Assembly (NCBI GenBank): GCA_003506435.1
Contig: DOAQ01000043.1
Location: 1-64,000 of the forward strand
Length of the DNA stretch: 64,000 nucleotides
Origin: Prolixibacteraceae bacterium
GTDB lineage: Bacteria; Bacteroidota; Bacteroidia; Bacteroidales; Prolixibacteraceae
Direction: 5' to 3'
Part shown: one piece after another, positions 10,416 to 18,716 of the stretch
Layout: every line of letters starts with the position of its first letter
How positions within the stretch are numbered: position 1 is the stretch's first letter
Program-made: the position numbers and the translations under genes
The notes under the pieces: generated by a model
Seen by the model: the letters and a program-made list of their open reading frames with translations, nothing else
Database searches by the model: none
Told to the model about the DNA's origin: nothing

Positions 10416-11699
10416 ATGAACCATTGTATGAATATAAGACTGATCACATTTTGTTTGCTTATTTTTCTTTTTCAGGCCAATCTTTTGAAAGCCAATGAAA
10501 AAATCACACCCAAAAAGAAAACTCTTCATGAATTTAAAGAACGAGATGGACTGCCCAACTTTTTTACAAAAGCCTTTCGTGGCAACCCCATTACAGTTGC
10601 CTATTTAGGTGGAAGTATAACTGCACAGAATGGGTGGCGTGTATATTCTCTTGAATGGTTTAAGCATCGTTTCCCCCAGGCCACTTTTGCTGAGATCAAT
10701 GCTGCGATTGGAGGAACCGGTTCAAAATTTGGTGTTTTCCGGTTACAGGAACAAATACTAAATTATAAGCCTGATTTGGTGTTCGTTGAATTTGCTGTCA
10801 ACGATGGTAGTGAAAAAAAAGAAGAAATTATTCGTTCAACAGAAAGCATTGTCCGAAAAATATGGGAACAAAATCCCAAAATCGATATTTGCTTCATCTA
10901 TACTTTGAGCGAACAGTTTGTTGATGTATTGGAGAAACAACAACTCCCAGAATCGGTACAAGCGATGGAAGAAGTTGCAACGCATTATGGGATACCCAGT
11001 ATTAATTATGAAATCGAAGTGTTTAAAAGGCTTCAGGATCATTCATTAATTCTTAAGAACAAAGAAAAGCAAATTGATGGAGTAACGGTTTTTTCTCCTG
11101 ATGGAGTTCATCCGTTCGTCGAAACAGGGCATGTTATTTATTTTGATATTTTGAAACGATCGTTTGAAAGAATGGATCAATGCCAAAAGAACCAATCGCA
11201 TAAACTTATCAAGCCCCTTTGTCCTAACTTTCTTGCCAACGCCCAAATGATTGATCCTGATAAATTTTTACTATCAGGAAATTGGAGTATGTTGGATACT
11301 ACAGATACCGGAGTCTATCGGTTCAGAAAATTAATCAGTAAGGTAGCCAAATCTCATCAAACGGGGGCTACTTTGTGTTTGAAATTTAAAGGTCAGGCGA
11401 TAGGCTTTTGCGACATCATGGGGCCTGATGCGGGACGGGTTATTCTTGAGGTTGACGGAAGCCTAAAAGATACAATTTCCCGATTCGATAGATACTGCAC
11501 CTATCATAGAATAAACAATTATGTTATTGATAATCTAAAAGATACGATACATAGTGTCATTTTTAGGGTGCTTGCGGATACATTTGATAAATCGAATATT
11601 TTAAAAGCAGGAGGAAAAGAAATGATACATCAAGAAGATTACAAAATAAATAATTGGTGTGTAGGAAAAATCCTAATCGATGGAAGATTGATCCCTTAA
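10416..11699 (+). CDS. SGNH/GDSL-type esterase, two-domain, secreted
   Basis: Probable carbohydrate O-acetylesterase or similar SGNH hydrolase. After a signal peptide (about residues 1-26) come block I GGSIT (catalytic Ser67), block II around AAIGGTGS, block III VEFAVNDGS (Asn of the oxyanion hole) and block V DGVHP (Asp and His of the triad) near residue 230. A further C-terminal region (about 270-427) looks like a beta-rich accessory domain. It is the last gene of the PUL and likely removes acyl groups from the glycan so that the other enzymes can act. Substrate unknown. Confidence 0.83.
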   Translation: MNHCMNIRLITFCLLIFLFQANLLKANEKITPKKKTLHEFKERDGLPNFFTKAFRGNPITVAYLGGSITAQNGWRVYSLEWFKHRFPQATFAEINAAIGGTGSKFGVFRLQEQILNYKPDLVFVEFAVNDGSEKKEEIIRSTESIVRKIWEQNPKIDICFIYTLSEQFVDVLEKQQLPESVQAMEEVATHYGIPSINYEIEVFKRLQDHSLILKNKEKQIDGVTVFSPDGVHPFVETGHVIYFDILKRSFERMDQCQKNQSHKLIKPLCPNFLANAQMIDPDKFLLSGNWSMLDTTDTGVYRFRKLISKVAKSHQTGATLCLKFKGQAIGFCDIMGPDAGRVILEVDGSLKDTISRFDRYCTYHRINNYVIDNLKDTIHSVIFRVLADTFDKSNILKAGGKEMIHQEDYKINNWCVGKILIDGRLIP

Positions 11700-11763
11700 G
11701 ATTGGACTATTTGTGTTTCAGATGATTATCTGTAAGTTCTAAAAATTCGTTTTTGTTTTTTTT

Positions 11764-11775
11764 GGGGGTAACCCC
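11764..11775. other. GGGGGTAACCCC palindrome in a T-rich stretch
   Basis: A short inverted repeat (GGGG/CCCC) preceded by a long T-rich run sits 65 bases after the SGNH gene. It could be a weak terminator or an operator; nothing decides between them. The rest of 11700-11951 holds two AGTATAGGAT motifs and no gene. Confidence 0.3.
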
Positions 11776-11829
11776 TTTTCTAGATGGTATTTTTGTGCCA
11801 GTAACAGGTACTTAAATTATCTGATTCAT

Positions 11830-11861
11830 AGTATAGGATCAGTGCAGCATTAGTATAGGAT
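11830..11861. repeat. Two AGTATAGGAT motifs upstream of the orphan gene
   Basis: Exact copies of AGTATAGGAT at 11830-11839 and 11852-11861, 22 bases apart (two helical turns). Two more copies (one with T to C) lie downstream of the next gene at 12614-12623 and 12667-12676, so the motif brackets it in pairs. Confidence 0.7.
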
Positions 11862-11951
11862 GATAAAGTTCTAAATCAACAACTCATACCTCAACAAAAT
11901 AAAAAACCAATTTTTTATTAACCGTCCCCCTGGAATATAAACAATTAACGT

Positions 11952-12527
11952 ATGGCACAATCAAAAAAGAACATTGCTACCGAAGGCCTTAGCGGCCGGG
12001 TTGGCAATCTCATCTTTCGTCGCCGTAAATCCGACGACAAGATTTTTGTGGCAAGAGTTCCTGTGGGTTCTGAAGAAGAACCCTCTGAAGATCAGAAAAA
12101 CATCCGTCGTAAATTTCAGCGTGGGATAATCTATGGCAAATCAGCCATTGCCAATCCTGCTACAAAAGCGCTCTATGCATCAAAAGCCACAGGCGGGAGC
12201 TCCGCTTTTAACGTAGCAATAGCCGATTATTTCAATGCTCCGCAGATAGAGGAAATGAACCTGGATAATTACAGTGGAGCAGTAGGTAGTACAATTGCCA
12301 TTACGGTAACCGACGATTTTGCCGTTTCTTCTGTTCATGTAAAAATAGAAAATGCAGATGGTTCCTTAGTTGAAGAAGGCGAAGCTGTACCCGGAGCTTC
12401 TGAAATGGACTGGATTTATACAGCCACTGTAGCAAACGAAAATCTGGCTGGAGAAAAGATCACCGTAACGGCATTCGACATGCCGGGTAATACTGACAAC
12501 CTGGAAAACGAAATTCCGGCACGTTGA
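11952..12527 (+). CDS. Uncharacterised 191-residue protein, basic N-terminus plus Ig-like C-terminus
   Basis: I do not recognise a named family. The first 75 residues are strongly basic (RVGNLIFRRRKSDDKIFVAR, then RRKFQRG) and resemble a nucleic-acid-binding module seen in Bacteroidota hypothetical proteins. Residues about 95-191 are acidic and beta-rich with a pattern like an Ig/CARDB-type domain (VTDDFAVSSVHVKI, VTAFDMPGNTDN). There is no signal peptide, so it is probably cytoplasmic, unusual for the C-terminal fold. It stands alone between iterated AGTATAGGAT motifs and is followed by a hairpin terminator, so it is a monocistronic unit. Confidence 0.75.
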   Translation: MAQSKKNIATEGLSGRVGNLIFRRRKSDDKIFVARVPVGSEEEPSEDQKNIRRKFQRGIIYGKSAIANPATKALYASKATGGSSAFNVAIADYFNAPQIEEMNLDNYSGAVGSTIAITVTDDFAVSSVHVKIENADGSLVEEGEAVPGASEMDWIYTATVANENLAGEKITVTAFDMPGNTDNLENEIPAR

Positions 12528-12557
12528 CAAACTCTTTCCCGTATTTCAGTCGCATCG

Positions 12558-12597
12558 ACCTGACAGCGTTTCCAAAACCCGTCAGGTCTTTTATTTT
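12558..12597 (+). terminator. Terminator of the orphan gene
   Basis: Hairpin ACCTGAC (12558-12564) / GTCAGGT (12581-12587) with an inner GTTT/AAAC helix, followed by CTTTTATTTT. It begins 30 bases after the stop codon and fits a Rho-independent terminator. Confidence 0.75.
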
Positions 12598-12613
12598 CGA
12601 AAAGTATAACCTG

Positions 12614-12676
12614 AGTATAGGATCATCGAACCATCATCGAATCATCATCGAATCATCATCGAACCAAGCATAGGAT
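12614..12676. repeat. Four 11-bp repeats bracketed by AGTATAGGAT motifs
   Basis: Four consecutive 11-base units (12621-12631, 12632-12642, 12643-12653, 12654-12664; consensus CATCATCGAAT, ending T or C) are framed by AGTATAGGAT (12614-12623) and AGCATAGGAT (12667-12676). The 11-bp period places each unit on the same face of the helix. Non-coding. Confidence 0.85.
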
Positions 12677-13233
12677 AAAAACAACTGTTTACGAATGCCT
12701 GCATGGGCGTTTCCCTGTTTCATAATTCGAGGAATTTTTATAGCTGGCTTACCAAAATGGAATTTTAGAAGTACCCCTTCTACCAACTGCGTCTTTTTGT
12801 GAGACTAAGGGGAAACTATCTTTACCCCATGCAAGAGAACCACAAATACAGTAAACAAAGTCCGGCTTGCGTCAAAGTCACCGTTTTGCCTGTTTGTGAA
12901 ATATAGAAATACCCCGATACTAATTGGCGATGGAAAAACGATTTTTGTTGCCGGGCATTATCATTTTTAAATCGAATTTTGGCCAGATGTATATCGTTCA
13001 TTCTCATAAAGCGAAGACTGATAACTACCTGCCTGGATTGTTGTGGCTTTGATAAAGATGGTGGAAACAAACCGGACAAATTTGTGGTGTCGGTCCGGCC
13101 ACCACTTCTCAACCGGTAAAATGAATGGAGTAAAAAGGCGGATATTTCTCCAAAATTGAAAGGATATCCGGGAACTTATCAGGGGTAAGTTATTTTTCTA
13201 TGTATAAATTTTTATAAAAATATAAACCATTGG
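12677..13233. other. Intergenic stretch without a supported gene
   Basis: About 550 bases between the orphan gene and the GntR-type regulator. A 96-codon frame on the minus strand (12822-13112) has no recognisable motif and an amino-acid make-up unlike the neighbours. The stretch contains several TACCCC-type words but no clear repeat or RNA. I see nothing else supportable. Confidence 0.5.
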
Positions 13234-13263
13234 TTTGTTGTATTTAAATATTTATTAAAATTG
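13234..13263 (+). promoter_or_regulatory. Bacteroidota-type promoter of the GntR/LacI regulator
   Basis: TTTG at 13234-13237, an 18-base spacer, then TAAAATTG at 13256-13263 (one mismatch to TAnnTTTG). Transcription would start near 13270, about 20 bases before the ATG at 13289. Confidence 0.5.
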
Positions 13264-13288
13264 CATAGTATTACCTAGAGGTTTGGCT

Positions 13289-14302
13289 ATGCAAAAATAC
13301 ATTGATATTCAGTTTGAAGACAATTTATCGGTTCCCAAATACCGTCAGATTATTGATGCGATCCAGCAAAAGATAAAAGCGGGCGAGTTAAAAAAAGGCG
13401 ATAAAATACCGTCGTTAAACATGTTTTGTAAGCGATACGGCCTGTCGCAGGACACCGTTTTAATGGCTTATAATGAATTAAAATCAAAAGGGATTATTAC
13501 ATCGCAGGTGGGAAAAGGGTATTTTATTCAGAATGAAAATACCGATTTCAGGCACAAGGTTTTGCTGGTTTTCGATCGGCTTACCGCCTATAAGGAAGAG
13601 TTGTACGACTCGTTTAAAGAGGCGCTGAAAAAAGATGGCAGCGAGCAAATCTTTTTCCATCACAACAACCTGAAGATGTTTCAGACCATCATCGAGGGGG
13701 CAATCGGCGACTATTCCGAATATGTGATTATGCCCATCGATCATCCGGATGCTTTTTCTACAATCGGGAAACTTTCGGCCAATAGAGTATTTATTCTTGA
13801 TCAGGGGCGGAAACAGTATAAAGACCTTTACCCGTATGTGTGTCAGGACTTTGAACGGGATATTTACCGCATACTAAAGAAAAATGCCCCCTTGGTGAGC
13901 AAATACCAGCGGATGGTATTGGTTATCCGGCATCAGAAGTCGCATTTCCGCGATATAATCACCGGCTTCCGCGATTTTTGTAAACAACATCCTATTACTG
14001 CTGAAGTAGTAAATGAAATCAAATCGTTCGAAATCAGAACAGGTGATGCTTTTGTAGTGGTTGACGACCGCGATCTCGAATTTCTGGTTCGTTATTCCAT
14101 CGATCATCGGCTGCAACCAGGCACAGATATGGGAATAATCTCGTATAATGAAACTCCTTTGAAAGGGATTGTTGCCTCCGGAATTACCACCATTTCAACC
14201 GACTTTGCCCAAATGGGAAAAACAATGGCCGAAATGATACTGAACCATCAGAAACTGAAACTTGACAATCCGTTTGTGATGAACCAGAGAGCTTCGTTTT
14301 AA
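13289..14302 (+). CDS. GntR-type winged-helix regulator with LacI-like sugar-sensing domain
   Basis: Transcription factor with an N-terminal GntR winged helix (about residues 12-78, including PSLNMFCKRYGLSQDTVLMAYNEL spread over the recognition region) fused to a periplasmic-binding-protein-like effector domain (about 90-335) of the LacI/GalR type. This hybrid is frequent in Bacteroidota sugar loci. The ATG at 13289 is preferred over an upstream TTG (13283) because AGAGG lies just before it. It is followed 71 bases later by the GH2-phosphoglucose isomerase-transporter-kinase cluster in the same direction, so it most likely controls that cluster in response to a sugar or sugar phosphate. Confidence 0.9.
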   Translation: MQKYIDIQFEDNLSVPKYRQIIDAIQQKIKAGELKKGDKIPSLNMFCKRYGLSQDTVLMAYNELKSKGIITSQVGKGYFIQNENTDFRHKVLLVFDRLTAYKEELYDSFKEALKKDGSEQIFFHHNNLKMFQTIIEGAIGDYSEYVIMPIDHPDAFSTIGKLSANRVFILDQGRKQYKDLYPYVCQDFERDIYRILKKNAPLVSKYQRMVLVIRHQKSHFRDIITGFRDFCKQHPITAEVVNEIKSFEIRTGDAFVVVDDRDLEFLVRYSIDHRLQPGTDMGIISYNETPLKGIVASGITTISTDFAQMGKTMAEMILNHQKLKLDNPFVMNQRASF

Positions 14303-14373
14303 GAAATACAGAATATCCAATAATCAATATCCAAAAACAGCCAATAAAAATTAAAATCATAAAACTTCCAAGC

Positions 14374-16602
14374 ATGAAGCATCTACTCATTCTTTTAGTT
14401 CTTTGTTTTCCGTTTTTGGTAAGAGCTGCCAATGAAAAAGAGCGAACAGTTATCAATCTAAACGGGACTTGGCAATTTGATCAGACGGACAATGCCTTTC
14501 CTCCTGCAAAATTTACAAGAACGATTCCGGTTCCGGGACTTGTGCATTTGGCTGAACCTAAAATTGAGGATTATGGTAAGTTCTTTAAACGTGCCGATCA
14601 GGTTGAGGCTAAACAGCAGCACAATCTTTATAATATCGATTACACACCGCGATACAACTGGTACCGGAAGTCGGTTTTTATTGCCAAAGAACTGGATGGT
14701 AAAGAGGCTGTGATCACCATTAAAAAAAGCCAGTATGTAACCCAGGTTTATATAAATGGTATGGACATGGGAACATCGATGGCTTGCTATACGCCGGTTG
14801 AATTTCCGGTAACCAAAGCCCTGAAATTTGGTGTTGAAAACGAAATCCTGATCAAGGTGGGTGACCGTGTTTGGCTGCCATCCGAAGCTGCCGGAGGTAC
14901 CGACAAAGAGAAGGAGCATTATCTGCCCGGAATATGGGACGATGTGCTGCTTTCGTTCACCGGTAATGTCCGGATAAACCGGTTATTGGTCTTGCCATCG
15001 GTGTCCGGAAAAAAGGTGACGGTAAAAGCACAGATCAGAAATTTTAAACCTGCCCAGATTTTTTACGGCGATGCCATGAGCGATTCGGTAATACTGGATA
15101 TTTCAATTGCCGAAAAACTAAGTGGTAAAGTAGTGGCCGGAAAAAGTGGAAAATTCAATGCAAAACGGGATAATTTGTCGGAGGCAGTCCTCGAAATACC
15201 GCTTCAGGAATTTACCAATTGGTCGCCCGATAAACCTTTCCTCTATGTGGTAAATGCGACACTAAAAACAGACAAAGGCATTTCCGACGACACGCAAAAA
15301 CAATTTGGTATGCGCGACTTTACCCGGAAAGGCAAATTCTTTTACCTGAATGGCGAAAAAATCATCCTTCGCGGGACCAATGTTACCCTTCAGCGGTTCT
15401 TCGAAGATCCGGATTGCAGCAACCTTGTTTGGGACAGGGAATGGGTGAAAAAATTGCTGGTCGATTATCCGAAACAGCTCAACTGGAACATGATGCGCAT
15501 TTGCGTAGGCATTGCTCCCGATTTTTGGTACGATATTGCCGACGAATACGGGTTGCTGTTTCAAAACGAGTGGCTATACTGGCAGAATCATGGATGGGAT
15601 GATCAAATTCGAAAGGAATATACCGATTGGGTCTGGAACGATGGAACCCATCCGAGCATTGCCATTTGGGATGCCATCAACGAAAACTGGGACAGTTATA
15701 TCGGGAACACGCTGATCCCGGAATTGAAAAAACTTGATCCAACCCGAATCTGGGATGCCGGTTATATGACCAGCGACCAAATGGCTCAGGATGAAATGGA
15801 TGAGCCGCACCCGTATCAGGGACGTATTTACAGCAAACAACCCGGTGCAACCCGGAATTTTTATCCGCTGGGCAACCTTGATCATAAACCCGGAATTCTT
15901 CGGAGTATTCAGGAATCCGGTTCAGCGCAACTTGTGAACGAATACGGATGGATTTGGCTGTGGCGCAACGGAATACCCAGTAAATTAACGGTTGAAGTGT
16001 ACGATTATTATTTGGGAAAGAATTCAACGCCTGTGCAAAACTGGGAATTACAAGCTTATTGGATGCAGCTCGAAACCGAATGGCTTCGCAGTGAACCTTC
16101 CATTGCCGGAGTACTGGCGTTTTGCTACCTGGCCAACAATTACGGCTATACAGGCGACTGGTTTGCAGGAAACATAAAAGACCTGAAACCCATTCCAACG
16201 CTCGACTGGTTCCGGCATGCCTTTGCTCCGGTTGCCACATTTATCAATCTGACTGACGAACGATATACGAAAATTATTGAACCACACCAACCGGGATCAA
16301 CGTTACTGTTCAATCTGGCCGGGATCAATAATCTGGCGGCAACAGCAACCGGAACAGTAAAAGTCAGGCTGATCGACCAGAAAGGACGAAGCACTTCGGA
16401 ACAAACGATTCCGGTAAAATTGAATTCGTATGTACGGACCGATATTCCGGTTTTCCTGGTTTTACCTGTTGAAGCCGGTGGTTATGTGCTGGTCGCCGAA
16501 TTTACTCCTGAAAATGGCCAGCCGGTGATCAGCCGACGGTTCCTGAAAGTTGGGCAGGCTGAAAAATATAACTATTTCAAATTAGATCCGATAAGCAAAT
16601 GA
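14374..16602 (+). CDS. Glycoside hydrolase family 2 enzyme, secreted
   Basis: Exo-acting glycosidase with a signal peptide (residues 1-18), an N-terminal jelly-roll sugar-binding domain (about 25-205), an Ig-like domain (about 210-315) and a TIM barrel (about 320-620), then a C-terminal beta domain. The catalytic acid/base is Glu437 in WDAINENWD and the nucleophile Glu523 in LVNEYGW. The residue after NE is Asn, so it is not a textbook LacZ. The product could be galactose, mannose or glucuronate; the downstream mannose/glucose phosphate isomerases favour a hexose. The stop codon overlaps the next start (ATGA at 16599-16602), so the two are translationally coupled. Confidence 0.88.
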   Translation: MKHLLILLVLCFPFLVRAANEKERTVINLNGTWQFDQTDNAFPPAKFTRTIPVPGLVHLAEPKIEDYGKFFKRADQVEAKQQHNLYNIDYTPRYNWYRKSVFIAKELDGKEAVITIKKSQYVTQVYINGMDMGTSMACYTPVEFPVTKALKFGVENEILIKVGDRVWLPSEAAGGTDKEKEHYLPGIWDDVLLSFTGNVRINRLLVLPSVSGKKVTVKAQIRNFKPAQIFYGDAMSDSVILDISIAEKLSGKVVAGKSGKFNAKRDNLSEAVLEIPLQEFTNWSPDKPFLYVVNATLKTDKGISDDTQKQFGMRDFTRKGKFFYLNGEKIILRGTNVTLQRFFEDPDCSNLVWDREWVKKLLVDYPKQLNWNMMRICVGIAPDFWYDIADEYGLLFQNEWLYWQNHGWDDQIRKEYTDWVWNDGTHPSIAIWDAINENWDSYIGNTLIPELKKLDPTRIWDAGYMTSDQMAQDEMDEPHPYQGRIYSKQPGATRNFYPLGNLDHKPGILRSIQESGSAQLVNEYGWIWLWRNGIPSKLTVEVYDYYLGKNSTPVQNWELQAYWMQLETEWLRSEPSIAGVLAFCYLANNYGYTGDWFAGNIKDLKPIPTLDWFRHAFAPVATFINLTDERYTKIIEPHQPGSTLLFNLAGINNLAATATGTVKVRLIDQKGRSTSEQTIPVKLNSYVRTDIPVFLVLPVEAGGYVLVAEFTPENGQPVISRRFLKVGQAEKYNYFKLDPISK

Positions 16603-17159
16603 AGCATTTACAAATACTGAAATCTCCGGTTGATCTGGGTTTGAATTATACCATGACAGGCGATCCGGTTATCAATCAGATCCGAAAATTGAAAGATTTG
16701 AAAGGAATTTTTCAGGACGAAAAAGCATTTGCAATGATGGATTCAGAACAACCGGTTTATTCTGTTCAGTCGTGGATGCCGGTTGCAGAAGGAACTCCCG
16801 GCGGATTGTTCTTCGGCGTGTCAACCATTATGCCGGGCAAAGTAGACAACGAATATTTCATGACCAAAGGACATTTTCATGCCCAATCAGATCGCGCTGA
16901 ATTTTACTGGGGCGTACAGGGAAAAGGGATGCTGATTTTGATGGATCGAGACAGGAATACCTGGGCCGAAGAAGTTTATCCCGGAAGCCTGCATTACATT
17001 GGCGGTGAAATTGCCCACCGGTTAGCCAATACCGGCGCTGAAAATCTGATTGTTGGCGCCTGCTGGCCATCGGATGCCGGGCACGATTATGAAGAAGTTG
17101 CGGTGAATGGCTTTTCTTCCCGTTTGCTGGAAGTGGACGGAAAATCAGTGTTGGTCTAA
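16599..17159 (+). CDS. Cupin-type glucose-6-phosphate isomerase
   Basis: Metal-dependent phosphoglucose isomerase of the cupin class (glucose-6-P to fructose-6-P), unrelated to the common PGI fold. The cupin metal motif is visible as KGHFHAQSDRAEFYWG (two His and Glu) with a second His in GEIAHRLANTG. At 186 residues it is the size of the single-domain archaeal-type enzyme. It overlaps the GH2 gene by four bases and is followed by a tandem repeat and the sugar porter. A second, longer cupin isomerase closes the same cluster. Confidence 0.88.
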   Translation: MKHLQILKSPVDLGLNYTMTGDPVINQIRKLKDLKGIFQDEKAFAMMDSEQPVYSVQSWMPVAEGTPGGLFFGVSTIMPGKVDNEYFMTKGHFHAQSDRAEFYWGVQGKGMLILMDRDRNTWAEEVYPGSLHYIGGEIAHRLANTGAENLIVGACWPSDAGHDYEEVAVNGFSSRLLEVDGKSVLV

Positions 17160-17169
17160 TTCTGTAAAT

Positions 17170-17259
17170 CTAGTATCTGTCTAATATCTAGTATCTGTCT
17201 AATATCTAGTATCTGTCTAATATCTAGTATCTGTCTAATATCTAGTATCTGTCTAATAT
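17170..17259. repeat. 18-bp tandem repeat, five perfect copies
   Basis: Five identical head-to-tail copies of CTAGTATCTGTCTAATAT fill the gap between the phosphoglucose isomerase gene and the sugar porter gene, ending 13 bases before the porter start codon. The period is a multiple of three but the gap is not translated. Perfect identity points to recent slippage expansion; it might tune translation of the porter. Confidence 0.95.
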
Positions 17260-17272
17260 CTAATATCTTTTT

Positions 17273-18595
17273 ATGAAATCTTACGTCATTCTCATATCCG
17301 TCGTCGCTGCATTAGGCGGACTGTTGTTCGGCTTCGATACGGCTGTCATCTCCGGCACACTGAATTTTATTCAACCGTATTTCGGTTTGTCGGAAGCCGG
17401 ATTGGGCTGGACGGTGAGTAGTTTGTTGTTCGGTTGTATTGTCGGGGTTCTATTCGCCGGAAAAGCCGGTGACCGGTACGGCCGCAAAAAAGTACTAATG
17501 CTGGCGGCTCTGTTATTTTTTGTTTCTGCGGTCGGAAGCGCTTCGGCACATTTGTTGATTTTCTTCGTGATTGCGCGTATTCTGGGAGGCTTGGCTGTTG
17601 GTGTTGCATCCATCCTTTCGCCCATGTATATTGCGGAGTTGGCCCCGGCTAAATATCGCGGAACATTGGTTTCTCTGAATCAGCTTGCTATCGTTATTGG
17701 TATTCTGGTGGCTTTTTTTAGTAACTATTTACTGGTGGATACCGGCGAAAATAACTGGCGATGGATGTTGCTGGTGATGGCTGCACCCGCGGTTTTGTTG
17801 TTCTTCAGCTTGTTCCTGGTTCCTGAAAGTCCACGCTGGCTGGTTGCCCGCGGAAAAACCAGAGAAGCGCTTCATGTGTTGACTAAGACTTCGGGAAAAG
17901 AATTTGCACATACTGAATTAAAAGAGATAGGACAGACCTTGCAACATCAGGAAGAATCAACCTTTCGTGATTTGATGGCACCGAAGATCAGGCCGCTTTT
18001 GTTTATTGGAATTATACTGGCAGTTTTTCAGCAGATTACCGGGATCAATACGATCATGTATTATGCGCCAAAAATATTTGCCAATGTGGGGCAGTCGAAC
18101 GATTCGGCTTTGCTGCAAACCATCCTGATTGGTGGTACGAACCTGTTTTTTACTTTGGTCGCTATGGTTTTTATCGACCGTTTTGGACGGAAATTATTAA
18201 TTACTATCGGTTCAACAGGCATGATGCTGATGCTTGCCGGATTGTCTGTTTTGTTTTTTACAAATCAAACTTCAGGTGTTTTAGTGCTGGTATTTATTCT
18301 TGGTTACATTGCCTTTTTTGCCGCTTCGCTCGGTCCGGCGCTTTGGGTAGTGGCTGCCGAATTATTCCCCAATCGCCTGCGCAGCAAAGGAATGTCGGTT
18401 GCCATTATTTCACTTTGGATTGCGTGCATCATTGTAACGATCGTTTTTCCCATTATGCTCGAAAAACTAAGCGGAGGGATCACTTTCTTGATTTTTGCGC
18501 TGATCTGTCTGGCAAATTTGTTGTATGTAATCAGGTATGTTTCTGAAACCAAGGGAAAAACACTGGAAGAACTGGAAAATGAATTTGCAAAATAG
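17273..18595 (+). CDS. MFS sugar porter (sugar:H+ symporter family)
   Basis: Twelve-helix inner-membrane hexose/pentose importer of the XylE/GLUT-like sugar porter family. Signatures: GGLLFGFDTAVISG (residues 15-28), GDRYGRKK, RxxGGxxVG, PESPRWL, QQITGIN in helix 7, GPALWV in helix 10, and a C-terminal SETKGKTLEELE. The length of 440 is typical. Gene order predicts import of the sugar that the GH2 enzyme releases and that the adjacent ROK kinase phosphorylates. The substrate cannot be told from sequence, although XylE-like members take xylose, glucose, galactose or mannose. Confidence 0.93.
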   Translation: MKSYVILISVVAALGGLLFGFDTAVISGTLNFIQPYFGLSEAGLGWTVSSLLFGCIVGVLFAGKAGDRYGRKKVLMLAALLFFVSAVGSASAHLLIFFVIARILGGLAVGVASILSPMYIAELAPAKYRGTLVSLNQLAIVIGILVAFFSNYLLVDTGENNWRWMLLVMAAPAVLLFFSLFLVPESPRWLVARGKTREALHVLTKTSGKEFAHTELKEIGQTLQHQEESTFRDLMAPKIRPLLFIGIILAVFQQITGINTIMYYAPKIFANVGQSNDSALLQTILIGGTNLFFTLVAMVFIDRFGRKLLITIGSTGMMLMLAGLSVLFFTNQTSGVLVLVFILGYIAFFAASLGPALWVVAAELFPNRLRSKGMSVAIISLWIACIIVTIVFPIMLEKLSGGITFLIFALICLANLLYVIRYVSETKGKTLEELENEFAK

Positions 18596-18620
18596 GAATA
18601 TTAAATAGGAAATAAGAAAT

Positions 18621-18693
18621 GAAACGAACATGTTGCTTCACAACGCCCGAGGGTAGTATGATAATTTTCAGCAACATGGAGTTCCATACTACC
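18621..18693 (+). other. Structured element A upstream of the ROK kinase (pseudoknot-like)
   Basis: Two perfect 9-bp helices interleave: CATGTTGCT (18629-18637) with AGCAACATG (18670-18678), and GGTAGTATG (18652-18660) with CATACTACC (18685-18693). This gives an H-type pseudoknot topology ending 23 bases before the ROK ATG. The flanks GAAACGA and GAGTTC recur in a second copy at 57.5 kb. It could be a cis-acting RNA or a REP-like DNA element with a GTAG word. Confidence 0.5.
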
Positions 18694-18716
18694 ATTAAAA
18701 AACAAATTATTATAGT

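Noticed and set aside
12822..13112. A 96-codon minus-strand frame between the orphan gene and the GntR-type regulator
   Set aside because: No motif, no promoter, no neighbour logic, and unlike Bacteroidota proteins in composition.
17170..17259. CRISPR array
   Set aside because: The 18-bp units are contiguous with no spacers, and no cas gene is present.
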